DNA of 64,000 nucleotides from assembly GCA_034231615.1 (NCBI GenBank), contig CM067315.1, positions 33,292,156-33,356,155 on the forward strand, in the 5' to 3' direction. Made by a program: the position numbers and the translations under genes. Positions 33,373 through 45,560 of the stretch are shown piece after piece. The first letter of the stretch is position 1. Every line of letters begins with the position of its first letter. The DNA comes from Meghimatium bilineatum. Its lineage: Eukaryota; Mollusca; Gastropoda; Stylommatophora; Philomycidae. The notes under the pieces were generated by a model that was not told where the DNA came from, made no database searches, and worked only from the letters and a program-made list of their open reading frames with translations.

Positions 33373-34320
33373 CTAGAATGTAGCAACACCGCATTTCAAT
33401 CCCTGATCTTTAATCCTAGCCATTGAAAAGGAATCATCATCCACACTAGTCTCACTCTCGCCTGCTATATCTCTTAAGGAGTTCAAAACAGCAGCTCGAT
33501 CCATGGCCCCATCGCCCTGTGCCACAATCGCGCATGACGCCAGTTGATCTGCTCTTTCATTCCTTCTAACACTCACATAATAAATGTACCAGAATAAATG
33601 TAACTACTTTCAAATAAATTCAAGTAGGAAGCATGAGAATAAATGAAAATAATTCTTACAGCTGACGAGAATTGAACCAGGTCTGTTCTAGCAGCACCGA
33701 ATCGCTTTGCAACACAAGTAAACGGGGTTTCCGTACTTGACCAACCACATCCCCCCCCCCCCAAAAAAAAAGATGTGGAGCGGTCAAGACTTTCAGCCTG
33801 TGTACTCAAGTCACTGAGAACAGACCAATCGAAACAATGACTATTACAACATTAACGAACATCCCGTACAAGTATTAAAGTATCCTCAGGAACACATAGA
33901 ACATGCATATGTTCATAGAACATAGTTACTACGTCAGTAGTAACTACTTTCAGCCTCGCCTTTCTCAAGGCCTCAATCCACTGTTCGCGAACGAGACCCA
34001 TTTGTACCTACCTAATCATACTAATAGAGTCACTCAAGATGCTGACCTGCGTTACCTTCTGTGTGTATACCCACACAAATACCCTAGTCACCGCCTTAGT
34101 CTTCATGGTCATACTACTCGTAGTAACCGCAGAAACACCACTCTCCTCCCTGATCGTTTTACCTGCGCACTGAGCTGTAAAGGTTCAAGCACTGCGAACA
34201 TGTCTAATCACAGATCCATCAGTGTATATAATCACATCCCCCTCTTTGGCATTCTCACTGACCAAAGCCGGCACCTCTTTCTCCACAGCTGTGGGACACC
34301 ATTCTCTGCATTACCTGCTA
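33373..34320 (-). mobile_element. LINE RNase H domain, split by a T3 SINE
   Basis: Upstream part (34320-33860, minus sense) contains GDVIIYTDGSV, the first catalytic Asp region of RNase H, followed by a stop. Downstream part (33576-33373) contains SVRRNERADQLASCAI, the final RNase H motif. Between them (about 33580-33850) lies the T3 SINE-like sequence, with B box and GTACTTGACC phrases. Confidence 0.75.
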
Positions 34321-34429
34321 AGTGATATTACTACTCTCAAACAAGTTTCGAAATATGTGGGTAGACTTATCCATCCCGCAACTGCCGCCACATCTTGCAA
34401 TCTGCACACGTTTTGTATGACATCTACTT

Positions 34430-34760
34430 TACTTTTTGTAAAGTGATTCAACAATGTGGTGTCAAATTTGTGGTGTCAAAATTAATTTATCTCAGTATGT
34501 GCCATAGACCATCATGCCTTATAATATGATAAATAACAGTTATACTTGATGATTCTGTGACGTAAACTGTCAAGTTATACTTGACCTTTAATCATAATTT
34601 AGTTATATTGCTTGTATAACTGTCATCACAACTTTGAATATAAATGATCTAGATAATTATGTTAATTTTTTTAGAGAACGTATAAGACCAACGCGTAAGT
34701 TAAACACGCATACAAGAATCACTATTTTCAATAATTAAACGAAACAATTTTTTATAGCGT
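34430..34760. other. No feature recognised
   Basis: AT-rich; two short TTATACTTGA phrases only. Confidence 0.4.
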
Positions 34761-34769
34761 TTTTTTTTA

Positions 34770-34910
34770 TCAAACTCTCGCTGGAATTGTCTTGTAGCAG
34801 GATATGGTTGTACTAAATTTCCAGCAGGATACAATCTACAGAAAAGATGTTCGTAATGTCGTGTTTTATTTGCGTTATTGAACCGACACACCCAACTTTA
34901 GTAGAAACAA
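34770..34910 (-). mobile_element. SINE family B copy, old
   Basis: TCAAACTCTCGCTGGAATTG, TTTCCAGCAGGATACAATC and ACCGACACACCCAACTTTAG, with many substitutions. Confidence 0.65.
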
Positions 34911-34914
34911 GTAA

Positions 34915-35030
34915 AATATGCGTAATTTGAACATGGTTCACTGTCAAACACGATCATGCAGGGAACAGTCGAATGTTGAAAAAAGTAAGGAAGACAAAGA
35001 AAATCATGGACAGACGTCAAAGAATTCTTT
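34915..35030 (+). mobile_element. LINE tail scrap
   Basis: GGAAGACAAAGAAAATCATG then GACAGACGTCAAAGAA, matching the LINE tail phrase at 40800-40850. Confidence 0.5.
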
Positions 35031-35730
35031 TCTGTGTGCAGTATTTAGCAGCGTCGAAATTAGGCATTTTGACGATTATGTAAATAGCACATTTTTGGCA
35101 CATTATTATGAAACATTTTTAAAATTAAAATTAATTAATAAGTAGAACTAGTTCCTCTCGAAAGAAGACACTCCCACAATTTACTTCAAAATTATATTTT
35201 TAGCTTGTAAGAAAAACGAAAAATAAGTTTCAGTTTCGATCGAGTAGTCAAAATATTCAGTCGTTCACTTAGCACCGTAAAAGTCTTTGAGTTTGATTCT
35301 TTGAGCAGTCTTTGAGTTCGACGACACATCAACAGTTTATTTCTAGCATTCTAGCGTTAATGTTATCATTCAACGATTCTAGCATCGGTATAGATCAAAC
35401 ATTTAAATCAAGTTTTTAACTTTCAAGGCGCAATCAGGCTCGTGTTTCAACGCATCATAATTTCCTATAAACTAACCCATAACCAGTGAAGAAATCAGAT
35501 TGTGAAAAAGTGTAAAACTTGTTGTGTACAAGTGCATCCTGGATATTAGAAGAAGAAAAAACTCCTTAACAGTGAGCTAGTCTTTAAAGAATTATGATTT
35601 TATTTATATTTTTTAATTTCTTTTCTGTTTTTATTTTTTTAAATGGTCTTCAGTAAGAATCATATTAGAATTAATTTCAATACATTTATGGTAATTTTAT
35701 ATTTTTTTTCTTCAAAAAGCCATTTAAACT

Positions 35731-35768
<38 letters not shown>

Positions 35769-36600
35769 GATTGCTGTTACTAAGAATCTCTGTTGGTCTT
35801 GCTCTCTTTTTCCTCTGGTACAAATTTTATTGCTTGTTGGGAGCAGTATAATATCATTCTTCCCAAGTACACGATTGATATAAAACCGCTGTTATATTTT
35901 GCTTATTGCTGAAGATACGTGTTAGTGTTTGGTGCCATCTCTTATTTGTTTGTCTTGAATTCTTATTATTCATCAGCAAATGATCGAGTTTTCTAAGACA
36001 TTTATTTTTAAATGTTTAATTTATTCTCCGATGTCTTTGTCAGTAGCCCATTGATTAATTTAGTGCAAAATAAGTAAAAGGAATCTGTGCGCGTGTGTTT
36101 GTTAATTTGTCACGTGTGTGCTTGTGAGTGCATATGTATTTTCCTTCAGTGATAAATACCATATGTAGGGCAGAAACGAGAACTTTCCAGTATGAACGAT
36201 GTAATGCTGAGATGTGGATCGGAGTACCCATGGAACTGTACATAAATATACATCAACAATTAGTTGCCAATTGTTGACCCTCTCCCCCTCACTTCCCTTG
36301 TCAACAACTGTCAATAATTCAGCACACGCCCCCACCTCTGTTTTAATTATATCTAGAGATCTTTCCCCCACCCAAAAATTAATTTAAAATGGAAAGTACG
36401 AATAAATTCGTATTGCCCCCCCCCTCCCCATTTTAAGAAAAATGTATCAAATTTAATATGATTAGTGTATAAAAACAGAAATGTTGACGTCAACTTTTGT
36501 CAACTCCCATCTCCACCCCACTCCTCTTTTATCAACAACTGTCCAAATGTTTCCGGCTCGCTTATATCCGCGGACATGTTTTGGGGTTTTTTGGGGGGTT
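35030..36600. other. Intergenic or intronic, no gene recognised
   Basis: Contains a CT-repeat tract (35731-35766) and poly-C and G/T-rich runs near 36416 and 36583. No convincing exon. The first exon(s) of the coiled-coil gene might be here but were not found. Confidence 0.4.
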
Positions 36601-36633
36601 TTTTTTGAATGAATGAAAATAAACTGTTTTTAG

Positions 36634-36711
36634 CATTAAAATACGCATCCGATGGCAAAAGAAAGATGGAAAGAGATCAAGATAAACTTCACAAAACAGA
36701 CATCATAGAAG
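36634..36711 (+). CDS. Candidate exon of a coiled-coil protein gene
   Basis: Acceptor AAACTGTTTTTAG and donor GAAG/GTATGA bracket an open 78-nt exon encoding LKYASDGKRKMERDQDKLHK then TDIIEG. It is highly charged, like the later exons. It ends in phase 1, while the next candidate exon (39818) needs phase 0, so another exon between them would be required. Membership in the gene is inference. Confidence 0.35.
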
Positions 36712-36918
36712 GTATGACTGGAACTCAACATGCTATAACTACATACATTTTTGTTTGATTATGTGTGCTCTATTGCTTTTCTTTTCTCTCTTCTGCTCTT
36801 ACGGTATTTGCATCTCTCCCTCTCTTACTCATCTGATCTCTCTTTATTCTTCATTTCCTCTTCACTTACATTATTAATTTTTGTTTGTAACATTCATTGC
36901 CGGCTGCTTGTCTGTGTC

Positions 36919-36949
36919 CTGATGAAAACTATTTAGTCGAAACTTTGTC
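36919..36949 (+). ncRNA. Hammerhead-ribozyme-like core
   Basis: CTGATGA, then a short hairpin ACTA-TT-TAGT, then CGAAAC-TTT-GTC. This has the order and spacing of a minimal hammerhead with a two-base stem III, as known from Penelope-like retroelements. Stem I does not pair convincingly in this copy, so it is probably inactive. Confidence 0.4.
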
Positions 36950-37059
36950 CGTCACTGTGGCTTGTTGTTATGTTGTTTTATCGTTTAATTTTGGTAACAA
37001 ATACATATTTCTGTTTATTTTGATTAAAACTGCACGCAGCATCACATCACTCATGTCGA

Positions 37060-38000
37060 TTTTTGTTACTTTCTAGTTTAGGTGGGAGATAGTCAGTCAT
37101 TTCCTCTTTTGCCACGTTTGGCACATAGGGCGGATGTCATAGTTCTCCATGCCTGTCGGTCAACTGCCAAAGATTGTAGGTCTTGTGCATTTGTTTGTTG
37201 CTTTTAATTCATTCATAAATATTCTTCTGAGCGTTGTTTTTGGTCTTCCCGAAAACATGTAGAAAAAGCATGGCTGGGAAATGGGAGATAACGCTTGTAA
37301 TATTTTTGTCTAGCAGAAGTATAGTTAAGGCTCCATGATGGCAACCAGAGTAAGATGTTTGTGAACGTTCGTGTTTGATTTTCAAATAACATACACTTTA
37401 ATAGCATTGTCAGTTTTTTTAAAAACATAATCACACTTATTTACTCACTTATATACGTATATATCGCACACATGATAATTTGTTGTGTGCCTACTATACT
37501 TATATATTATTGTGCTGAATTACACTTACACTAATTAATGTGTTTTATGAATTACCTTGCATACCTTGCTTGCATATCCTTGGGGTCTTCGTTACCTCTA
37601 ATATTTTATGGTAGTGTGTCCTGATATAGCCTAATTGGACTTTGTCCGCTGGTTGAAAAGGGCACGCCGCTCCAAAATAGAGGCAAACTCATTAACCTAC
37701 ATACCACTAATTTGTTCATTTTTTTTAAAATGATGATCATGATGACTACTATGATATCGCCTCCAAAAAACAAAAACTGAAAAACCATGATCAACAAAAT
37801 CACTAAGAACAGGCGCTAAACATAAAAAATACGTAGAGAAGAACTACAAGTAGAACATTATCAATATATCGGACACATAATCACAAATGGTAGATATGAA
37901 GCAGAAGTTAAAAGGAGAATAGGAATGACAAAGTTAAAGTACTTTCAATGACATCTAATTACAAACAAATTAAAAATGATAGGCCTACATCTACTCTTCA
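37060..38000. other. LINE-derived scraps, no gene
   Basis: Minus-sense LINE scrap around 37080-37260 and a plus-sense tail around 37850-37950 (ATCGGACACATAATCACAAA, then AGGAGAATAGGAATGAC). No exon seen. Confidence 0.4.
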
Positions 38001-38160
38001 TCTTCTTGTTCGGGGTTCATTCTTAAACTCCCTCTGGATCTCTGTTGTAGCAGGACCATGGTCTTATTAGATTTCCAGCAGGATGTAGTCCAGAGAATTG
38101 AAATATGTTGTGTTGTTGTTTTATTTGCGCCAATGGCCCACTACATCCGTATTCTACATT
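38001..38160 (-). mobile_element. SINE family B, near full length
   Basis: GGTTCATTCTTAAACTCCC, CAGGACCATGGTCTTATTAG, TTTCCAGCAGGATGTAGTCC and GCCAATGGCCCACTACATCC. The inner hairpin is well kept. Confidence 0.8.
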
Positions 38161-38580
38161 GAGGTATTGCTCAGAAACATGGGCAGTAACTAAACAATTA
38201 GAAGACAAAATTGATGCCTTTGAGATATGGATATATAGAAGAAAAGGGAGAACTTCATTGAAAGAGAAAAAAACAAAGAGGTTCTAACAACACTTAGTAT
38301 GAAGAAAGAACTATTAAAGGAAATAAAGATCAGGCAAATAAAATATTTTGGACATATTAATAGATATGACACCTTGTTGAAGACCTTACTTGAGGGTAAA
38401 GTTGAGGGGATGCGAGTAAGCGGTAGGCAGAGATAGAAGTGGAGAGTAACATCATGAGATGGACAGGTTACAATCTAGCAGAGTCCATCACTCAGACATG
38501 AGATGGGGATGTTGGAGATCTTTTGCAGCCAACCTTCAATGCAGAGATGGCACTTTATGATGATGATGATGTATGTAGTA
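38160..38580 (+). mobile_element. LINE fragment with 3' end
   Basis: RYCSETWAVTKQLEDKIDAF, then (frameshifted) LLKEIKIRQIKYFGHINRYD, a basic stretch, and a terminal (ATG)n-like tail TTATGATGATGATGATG at about 38555. That gives the LINE's 3' end and orientation. Confidence 0.75.
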
Positions 38581-39177
38581 GGCCTATGTAACAAAACAGT
38601 AATTACTGATTAATTGTCATCTACAAGTTGTAATTTTTTCCAATAAAGTTGTTGTTAACTATACAATTAACAATATAATTCGACACAGTTCATTTAATAA
38701 GCTAACGACATAATATGTTTTGGAGAAATCTGCATTTCATGCAATAGCAATGACTAGTCTCGTTGGCAACATATTCCACAACCATGATCAAACTTTTTTT
38801 GAGCATGTAGATTTAATGTATGATAAGTGAACGAAAGAAGAATATATCATTTATATTACATCCATCTGTGGCATCACAAGCTTTCGTCTCTTTACTTCCT
38901 TAAGTATGCCCAGACAAAAAAGGAAACTTTGTATTGTCAGTACTATTGTCACATATTTTTGCTCAGAGCCCCCTCTCTGTGGTAGAGGAGATGCAATGTG
39001 TTCTCACTAACAGCACCTCACACTAACCACCATGCAACAACAATATCTTATTGTTGTTCTAATTTATTGTCTTCATTTAGAAATCCCTGCACACAGGGAA
39101 AATATTACTTGCAAAAACTATTGGATGATAAAACTTTCTATACGAAATAGATATTATGAAAACTTACATTGAATTTA

Positions 39178-39316
39178 AATTCCCACTGAATTAAATTCCT
39201 CTTGTGGCAGGACAATGGTCTTACTAGATTTCCAGCAGGATGTAGTCCAGAAAATAGAAAATGTTGCTGCCATTTTGTATTTGTGCCAATGGTCAGACAA
39301 ATCTGACTTTGGCTTG
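39178..39316 (-). mobile_element. SINE family B copy
   Basis: CTCTTGTGGCAGGACAATGG, TTTCCAGCAGGATGTAGTCC and GCCAATGGTCAGACAAATC; the 3' tail is degraded. Confidence 0.7.
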
Positions 39317-39817
39317 GTAGCTAATACGCTCAGTGTTTTACCACTTTCACTGAAGACATCTGATTAGCATGCCAGCCATAAAAGATAACTGGTTCCCATA
39401 CTGGACACCAACAAGGAAGCTATCACAGTCAAAAATGCCTGAGTTTGCACCACTGTAGGAACCACTATCAATATAACCAAAGAAGCTCACAAAAAATTCT
39501 TTATATATCGTACAGTAAAATATGATCAGGTTAAAATATTCCAACATTAAATGTCACTTCACTAGACATATTTTGGGAATGTTTACAATTGCAATAAATA
39601 TAATCTGTATACTTGACTGACTTGGACAATAATGTTATGTGACTTGTAAAACCAAATCTGTACAGTTAACTATCTTGTGTTATTTGGGTGCAGTATGAAT
39701 ACTACATGTAATTTTGTTTTGTGAAGAAGTCTTCCCATAATGCAGTATAATATTATTGTACAAATCCATAATCATATCAATGGCCGTCATCTAAGATTCG
39801 GGAATTGATTTTTGTAG

Positions 39818-39900
39818 AAAATTATGGAGCAGTGGACACAAGGGCATCATCAGAAGACTACAGATGAGTGCAAGAAAGATCAGTTTTGTGATAACAGTTT
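39818..39900 (+). CDS. Candidate exon of the coiled-coil gene
   Basis: Acceptor AATTGATTTTTGTAG, 83 nt, strong donor TT/GTAAGTG. The frame KIMEQWTQGHHQKTTDECKK and then DQFCDNS leaves two bases, and the exon at 43089 supplies exactly the one base needed. Phase agreement and like composition support joining them. The family was not recognised. Confidence 0.5.
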
Positions 39901-40019
39901 GTAAGTGTCACACTTGTTAAATCTGAGTCCTATGAAATATTTTATATTATGTTATTGTTAACTATTTTGTTTCGTACATGTGTGCACATGTGTGGTGCAC
40001 ATAATATGCACCTCATTAT

Positions 40020-41000
40020 CATCATCAAGCCCATAACCCTTCAGGGCCGTAGCAGTTCCACTTTGGAAACATCATCAACACAAAAATGTTGCCATGTCTC
40101 CCGTTCTTTGTGTAAGTGTGGAGAATCTTAATTCTGTCCAGTTCACAATCCATACTTTCTTCCATACTCAACTATTCACTGCAGGATAGTTTTAGAAAGG
40201 GAATCGTGCCTCATCATGTAGACAAACCACACAAGTTTGCAACACTTCCACCACTTCATGAGATGGTCTTGTTGACCCGCAAAAGTATTTATTTTGTTTC
40301 TCGCATATATGCTGGTTTTATGAGGGTTGAGGGGAGGAGAGGAGAGCATCTAGTTCATGCTCGTGTTTTGCAGAAACCTGAAAAGTGATCAGAAGATAGC
40401 AACACTGTCACTTGCCATGCATGTTGTAAGAGGTGACATAGGGGGTATGCTGTCCCAACACATAGATGGTCAAAGTGATTCAAACATCATGCTAAGGACA
40501 CACCGGACTTTAGCAGTAAGGCCTTGGTTAATGTCATAATCTTCGCAATCTCTTGCTGCTTGTGGTCACAAGTTCCACTGTCTTCCCTACACAGTACACC
40601 TGTATGAATGGGAGACTATAGTAGAATTGTGTGGTGAATGCTTTATTATAAGCATCCAGACAGATTTTTTCCCTGGGTGGCCAAGAGGAGGAGGATCTCC
40701 ACAAAATGGTGGTCGTTTTTCATCATATCCTTAAGAATGCCTCCACAGCTAAGGGGTTAATATAAACAATACAGCAGGGACTAATTGAAGGTAGAAGAAG
40801 CAAGAGAGGGCGAAAGAAAATTATGGACAGACAACATCAAAGACTGGACAGGTCAAGATTTTCTTCACTCATCTGCATCGCAGAAGATAGAAATCACTGG
40901 AGAATCAAAATCATAGATCAAAAATGGGCGAAGAGTCACCACATACACACATGCCTGGAGACAGATATTGAGGCTGTCACAGGCTAGGGTAGCTCACCCG
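40020..41000. mobile_element. LINE and SINE fragments
   Basis: Minus-sense LINE 3' end at 40020-40330 (CCCTTCAGGGCCGTAGCAGT). A SINE A-like 5' scrap lies at 40385-40545 (TGCCATGCATGTTGTAAGAG). A plus-sense LINE tail at 40790-40990 reads EGRRSKRGRKKIMDRQH and LDRSRFSSLICIAEDR. Confidence 0.6.
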
Positions 41001-41149
41001 AATTATCAAGGCATGCCAAAATCGGATGTGCTAGGCCTACAAGGCGCATAACGGTGGCACAACGTAATCACGCTCCCAGCGGAAATCGCACGGATATCTG
41101 TGCTGGTTACAATGGAGTGAACACAAAACAAACAAACTGGAGGATTATG

Positions 41150-41720
41150 CATTCAACATGTCAGCTTGAGAGCAACAATGAGTCACACTTTTGAAAATCT
41201 TCAGAGCGGACAAGACCCTCTAACGCATTAACTATGTCAGAATGATCCATTTATGTGCTTATTGACACTGTAGCTGTGCTCGTCAGTGTATCGACTCGCT
41301 CATTGCCTTCGACCCTGCATGTCATGGCATAAATATAAAGTTAGAACTTCTGGCCATATATTATGCCAATAACTCCACCCATTGACACAGACTACACCTG
41401 TTTCAACTTTGAGGATCATGTTCATTGAATCACTAAGTAGGCATGCATGAGATTAGACATGTGACATCAGACATGACAGTGCCTCTGTCACCGTCTTTAT
41501 CACCATTGTAAAACTGCTTGTGGTTGTAGTGAAGTTTGGCAATTTTACCTCTGCACCATGCAGAAAAATCCCAAGCACGGCATTGATGATGAATGAGTGA
41601 CCTATCAGTGGAGATTATTACATAATATTTTGCAGTGTTATTGTCAATGAGTGACCTAACCTCTGTATCCACAGCCAGTGAATTTTTGTACCTGCCAAAA
41701 AAAATCACACAATTTTAAAT
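41150..41720 (-). other. Possible LINE RNase H relic; no clear gene
   Basis: CGACTCGCTCATTGCCTTCG at 41290 resembles the end of an RNase H domain read on the minus strand. A minus frame at 41433-41708 starts after TTTTTTTTGGCAG, but it contains an internal duplication (GAGTGACCTA twice) and no donor; I do not call it an exon. Confidence 0.35.
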
Positions 41721-42059
41721 TACTGGATATATATATATATTGACCATATGGTAGGGTAAATAAAATTCATGTATAAACATGTTCTCACAATCCTGTTACG
41801 AACCTGTAGCCTCTTAACACAAAGTAAAAGGATTAACCACCATGCCACAGAGATCCAAGTAAAAGCAACAACGAAATAAATCAGTCATAATTTTCTGGGA
41901 CTGGAAAGCAAGTTTAGTGGCAGCTAAGAGGAACTGTCATAGCAGACAAAATAATATTGACAAACTCATAAACAAAGTAGGGTGAGAGATGAATATATAT
42001 TTTCTTTATTAGCTATATAAGCTAATAGAATTACAGGTACAATAAATAAAGAGAAAGCT

Positions 42060-42540
42060 TACCGCTACTATGTGTGTTCAAAGAATAGGGAGAACTTTAT
42101 GGTAAGAGAAGAAAATGAACAAAGAAGCTTTGGCAACACTGTGTATGAAAAGAAAACTATTAAAGGAAATAAAAATCAAGCAAAATATTTTGGACATACC
42201 GGTAGTAAAGAACAGGAAACATTGTTGAAGAATTTACTTGAAAATATGCCGAAATCGGATGTGCTAGGCGCATAACGGTGGCACAACGTAATAACGCTCC
42301 CGGCGGAAATCGCACGGATATCCGTGATGGTTACAATGGAGCGAACGCAAAACAAACAAACAAACTTGAAAGTAGAGTTACGGCAAGGCAAGCAAGAGAT
42401 ATGCAGAGATAGAAGTAGGAGGGAAATGTTACGAGATGGATAAAGATTCAATCTATCACAGGTGCACCAACAAAGAAAGGAGACAGAGGATGTTGGTGGT
42501 CCATTCCAGTCAACCTATCATGTGAAGATGATGATGATGA
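42060..42540 (+). mobile_element. LINE fragment with 3' end
   Basis: TMKRKLLKEIKIKQ-type text and YFGHTGSKEQETLLKNLLEN, interrupted by an inserted segment (42245-42355) also seen at 41025-41120. It ends GAAGATGATGATGATGATT. Confidence 0.7.
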
Positions 42541-43088
42541 TTATAAGTGGTGAAACCAAACTAATCTTGCAGCCATAAAACTAAAAACTGTTACTTATGT
42601 AACATGGGATAAACAAATGCTCCAGACCCGAGGGTAGATGGCCAGAGTTTACATAAAAAATGATGAGCTGTAATAGAGAACACACCAGTATCTAGTGGAA
42701 GTAGACATAAACAGTAGAAAATAGAGATAGATAGGAAATACCGTCAGAAAGAAGTAACAACATAACCAGACTCTTCACTGGAAACCAGAGGGAAATAGGA
42801 CAGTTGGAGATGAATATTAGATTAAGAGACCAAATCAATTGGGATGTTGTGGGCACCGATGAAGAGAACAGCAAAGCACAGAAATCATTGGAGAGTGGGT
42901 TGCAGCCCTATATTCCACAAGGAATGGAAAGGAAATAGCTAAAGACACCTCAAGTAAATTGTTAAAAGAGGTGTTTTCTGTGTTTGCTTACTTTTTGTGC
43001 ACCTTAATCATTTCTTCTACCTCTTCTTGATGTCTTTATTATTCTGAATGTCCTTTTCATTCAACATTTACAATTATTGCTCATGCAG

Positions 43089-43302
43089 AATCTCTTACGA
43101 GTCATCTACAACAGAGACCACAGAAAGTGTAGGTCAGGAAGTGACAGATGCCTTTACCAGAGGACAAGATGTAACATCGCAAGCTTTGATGTCCAGAAAA
43201 CAGATAGAAGAATCTTTAGACCAGATTCTCGCAGATATCAAGATCAAAAGAGACAATGATCTAAAGATTTTGTCTGATGTTAAAAAAGAAGTTATGGCCC
43301 AG
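43089..43302 (+). CDS. Coiled-coil protein exon
   Basis: Acceptor TTACAATTATTGCTCATGCAG, one split-codon base, 71 codons, donor CAG/GTACGT in phase 0. The protein runs from a Ser/Thr-rich start (ISYESSTTETTESVG) to a long charged amphipathic helix with heptad-like spacing (QIEESLDQILADIKIKRDND then LKILSDVKKEVMAQ). Composition and splice sites mark it as real coding sequence. I do not recognise the protein; a structural or complex-forming role is inferred from the coiled coil only. Confidence 0.72.
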
Positions 43303-43439
43303 GTACGTGACTCTCCAGTGTTGTCTGCTACTCTCCAATCTTAGAATAAAGATATCTCTTTAGCAGCTTACAATACTTTCACAAATACATCTATCTATCT
43401 ATTGTAATTTCCTCTCGTACCATTAAAGTCGTAGTGAAA

Positions 43440-44480
43440 AGTTGGAGTGGTCTGTCTTTGGCCTTTTGGGTCGCAAAAACCAAAAGCAAAAACCAAAGTT
43501 AAATCACACACAATCAGGGATCTTCTATTTGCTGATGACTGTGCCCTAAATGCCAACTCTGAGGCTGATCTACAATGTATTATAGACATATTCTCTAAAG
43601 CCTGTACCAACTTTGGGCTTACCATTAACACAGAGAAAACAGAAGTCATGTTACAACCAGCACTTGGCAAAAGCTATCTCAAGCCCTGCATAAAGGTAAA
43701 TGGTGTAGCACTGAAAGTTGTGAATAGATTCACATATCTAGGCAGTACGTTATCACAAAATGCCAACGTTGATGATGAAGTGTATACAAGGATAGCCAAA
43801 GCAAGCAGTACTTTCGGCAGATTGTACGCAAATGTTTGGTGTAGAAATGGCATTAACCTACAGACTAAGCTGAAAGTTTACAGAGCAGTAGTACTTCCAG
43901 TGCTATTATACACTGGTGAAACATGGACTGTGTATAGACGTCATGTGAAAAAACTCAATCATTTTCATACAAATTATCTCAGAAAAGTTATGAACATCAG
44001 ATGGCAAGACAAGATTCCAGATACCACTGTCCTTGATAGAGCTGGTATCCCAAGCATTGACATCCTGATGCAGACACAGATTCGTTGGGCAGGTCATTTA
44101 GTGCGTATGCTAGACCATCATCTGCCAAAGATACTTCTCTATGGTGAGCTAGAGAAGGGTATATGATCTCAAGGTGGCCAAAGGAAACGCTACAAGGACT
44201 TGTTAAAGAACTCACTGAAAGCCTTTGAAATAGACCACGATACATGGGAAGAACTTGCACAAAATATATCTACATGGCGTTCTAAAATCAAAAAGAGCGC
44301 ATCATCTTGTGAAAAGAAGAGAAATGCAGCAGCTCAACAGCGGAGAGCAGCTAGAAAGTCACGGATAGACCAAGATCCGCCTACAGTCGTCATTCCATGT
44401 CTGAACTGTCCAAGGACATTTACAGCTCGAATATGGCTCATTAGCCATCTACGAACTCATAATCAAGGACATTACTAAAA
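43440..44480 (+). mobile_element. LINE ORF2 3' part with one internal stop
   Basis: Reverse-transcriptase second half: LLFADDCALNANSEADLQ (the catalytic ADD is present), TINTEKTEVMLQP, FTYLGSTLSQNANVDDE, YTGETWTVYRRHVKKL and IRWAGHLVRMLD. A single in-frame TGA at 44164 sits where related elements have Arg (CGA), so one C-to-T change would explain it. The frame then continues (QRKRYKDLLKNSLKAFEID) to a terminal C2H2-like motif, CLNCPRTFTARIWLISHLRT. It is 5'-truncated and lies in an intron of the coiled-coil gene. Confidence 0.9.
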
Positions 44481-44529
44481 TTGAATTTTCAAAAGTGGAT
44501 GTAACAACTGGTCATCATCACTTGTGATG

Positions 44530-45260
44530 GACGAACATGGGTCGCATTGTCCATGGTCAGCCAATGTCTCTTTACAGATTCTTTCATTGTATCCACCCAT
44601 CTAGTATTTGGTCTTCCTTATATCTTGTAACCCAATCTTCTGCTGTTGTATACACGAGGGCTGACTGTGTTAGTTTCATTCATTCACATCATGTGGCCAA
44701 ACCACCTGGTTTGCTGTCACTCAATGTAGTCTTGATTTGAGATGGTTGTTATCTCTTTCTTGATATCTTAATTTCTCTGTATGTCTCTTCTGATGACATT
44801 TATAGCTTTCATCAAACATCTCATTTCACACACTGTTTTCTTTTTTGCTAGTGTCTTTGCTGTCAAGAGCCATGTTTGACATTGGTAACACAGAGTTAGT
44901 ATAAAAACACTATTTTTCAATTGCCGTTTTGTACCCATGCAGATTGATAGGTGTTCAAGTATTGATGACAGCTGGTAAGACACAGCATTGGCTTTTTGAC
45001 ATCATGTTTTGATCTTTCTATCGAGTTTGCCATCCTCTGTAAAGACTTTCTAAATATTTGAACTCTGAGACCTGCATTGAAATGTACCATTGACAGACAC
45101 ATTTAAGTGGCCTGGTGTTCTGCTTATTTTTATAGTTTCTGTTTTAGATGTGTTTACTTTCATGTTGTATTGTTTGCAGGTTGTATGGAGCAGGTAAAAA
45201 TACATTGATAATAGGCAATAACTCTGTTTTGGTCCACAAACTCCACTCATATACTAGGTC
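44530..45260 (-). mobile_element. LINE fragment, RT thumb and tail
   Basis: Minus-sense pieces QYNMKVNTSKTETIKIS and CYQCQTWLLTAKTLAKKK with several frameshifts. A related relic lies at 48880-49160. Confidence 0.7.
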
Positions 45261-45296
45261 TTCCTGTGGCAATGAATTTTCTGTATGCTTCACTTT

Positions 45297-45560
45297 AGCC
45301 GCGTAACGCAGTGGTTAGCGCACCGGCTTTGCATATGAGTGGTCCTAGGTTCATTCCCCAGTTGAGGTGGAAATGTTTCTCAGATCGCGACGGCTCCCGG
45401 GTCGACCCAGCCTTAAATGGATACCGGATTAATCCAGGAAGTAAAGACTGTGAGGGAGAGGAGATGGCTACCGCCCTCTTTTGCAGAGCCTCTGATATGT
45501 GAGATCGCTAACATCTCACACCCCTACGGCATTAATATATGCTATGGGTTACTTTACTTT
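45297..45560 (+). mobile_element. tRNA-derived SINE (family T1), copy 1
   Basis: Head AGCCGCGTAACGCAGTGG-TTAGCGC carries an A box; GGTTCATTCCCC, 45 bases on, is the B box. The body contains GGGTCGACCCAGCCTTAAAT and GATTAATCCAGGAAGTAAAG, ending near CCCCTACGGCATTAATATAT. The same order is found inverted at 61915-62130. Confidence 0.82.

Noticed and set aside
39347-39547. 66-codon minus frame rich in Gly, Ser and Phe
   Set aside because: No splice context, no recognisable motif, and it overlaps the edge of a SINE family B copy.
41433-41708. 91-codon minus frame after TTTTTTTTGGCAG
   Set aside because: Contains an internally duplicated non-coding phrase and lacks a donor and family match.
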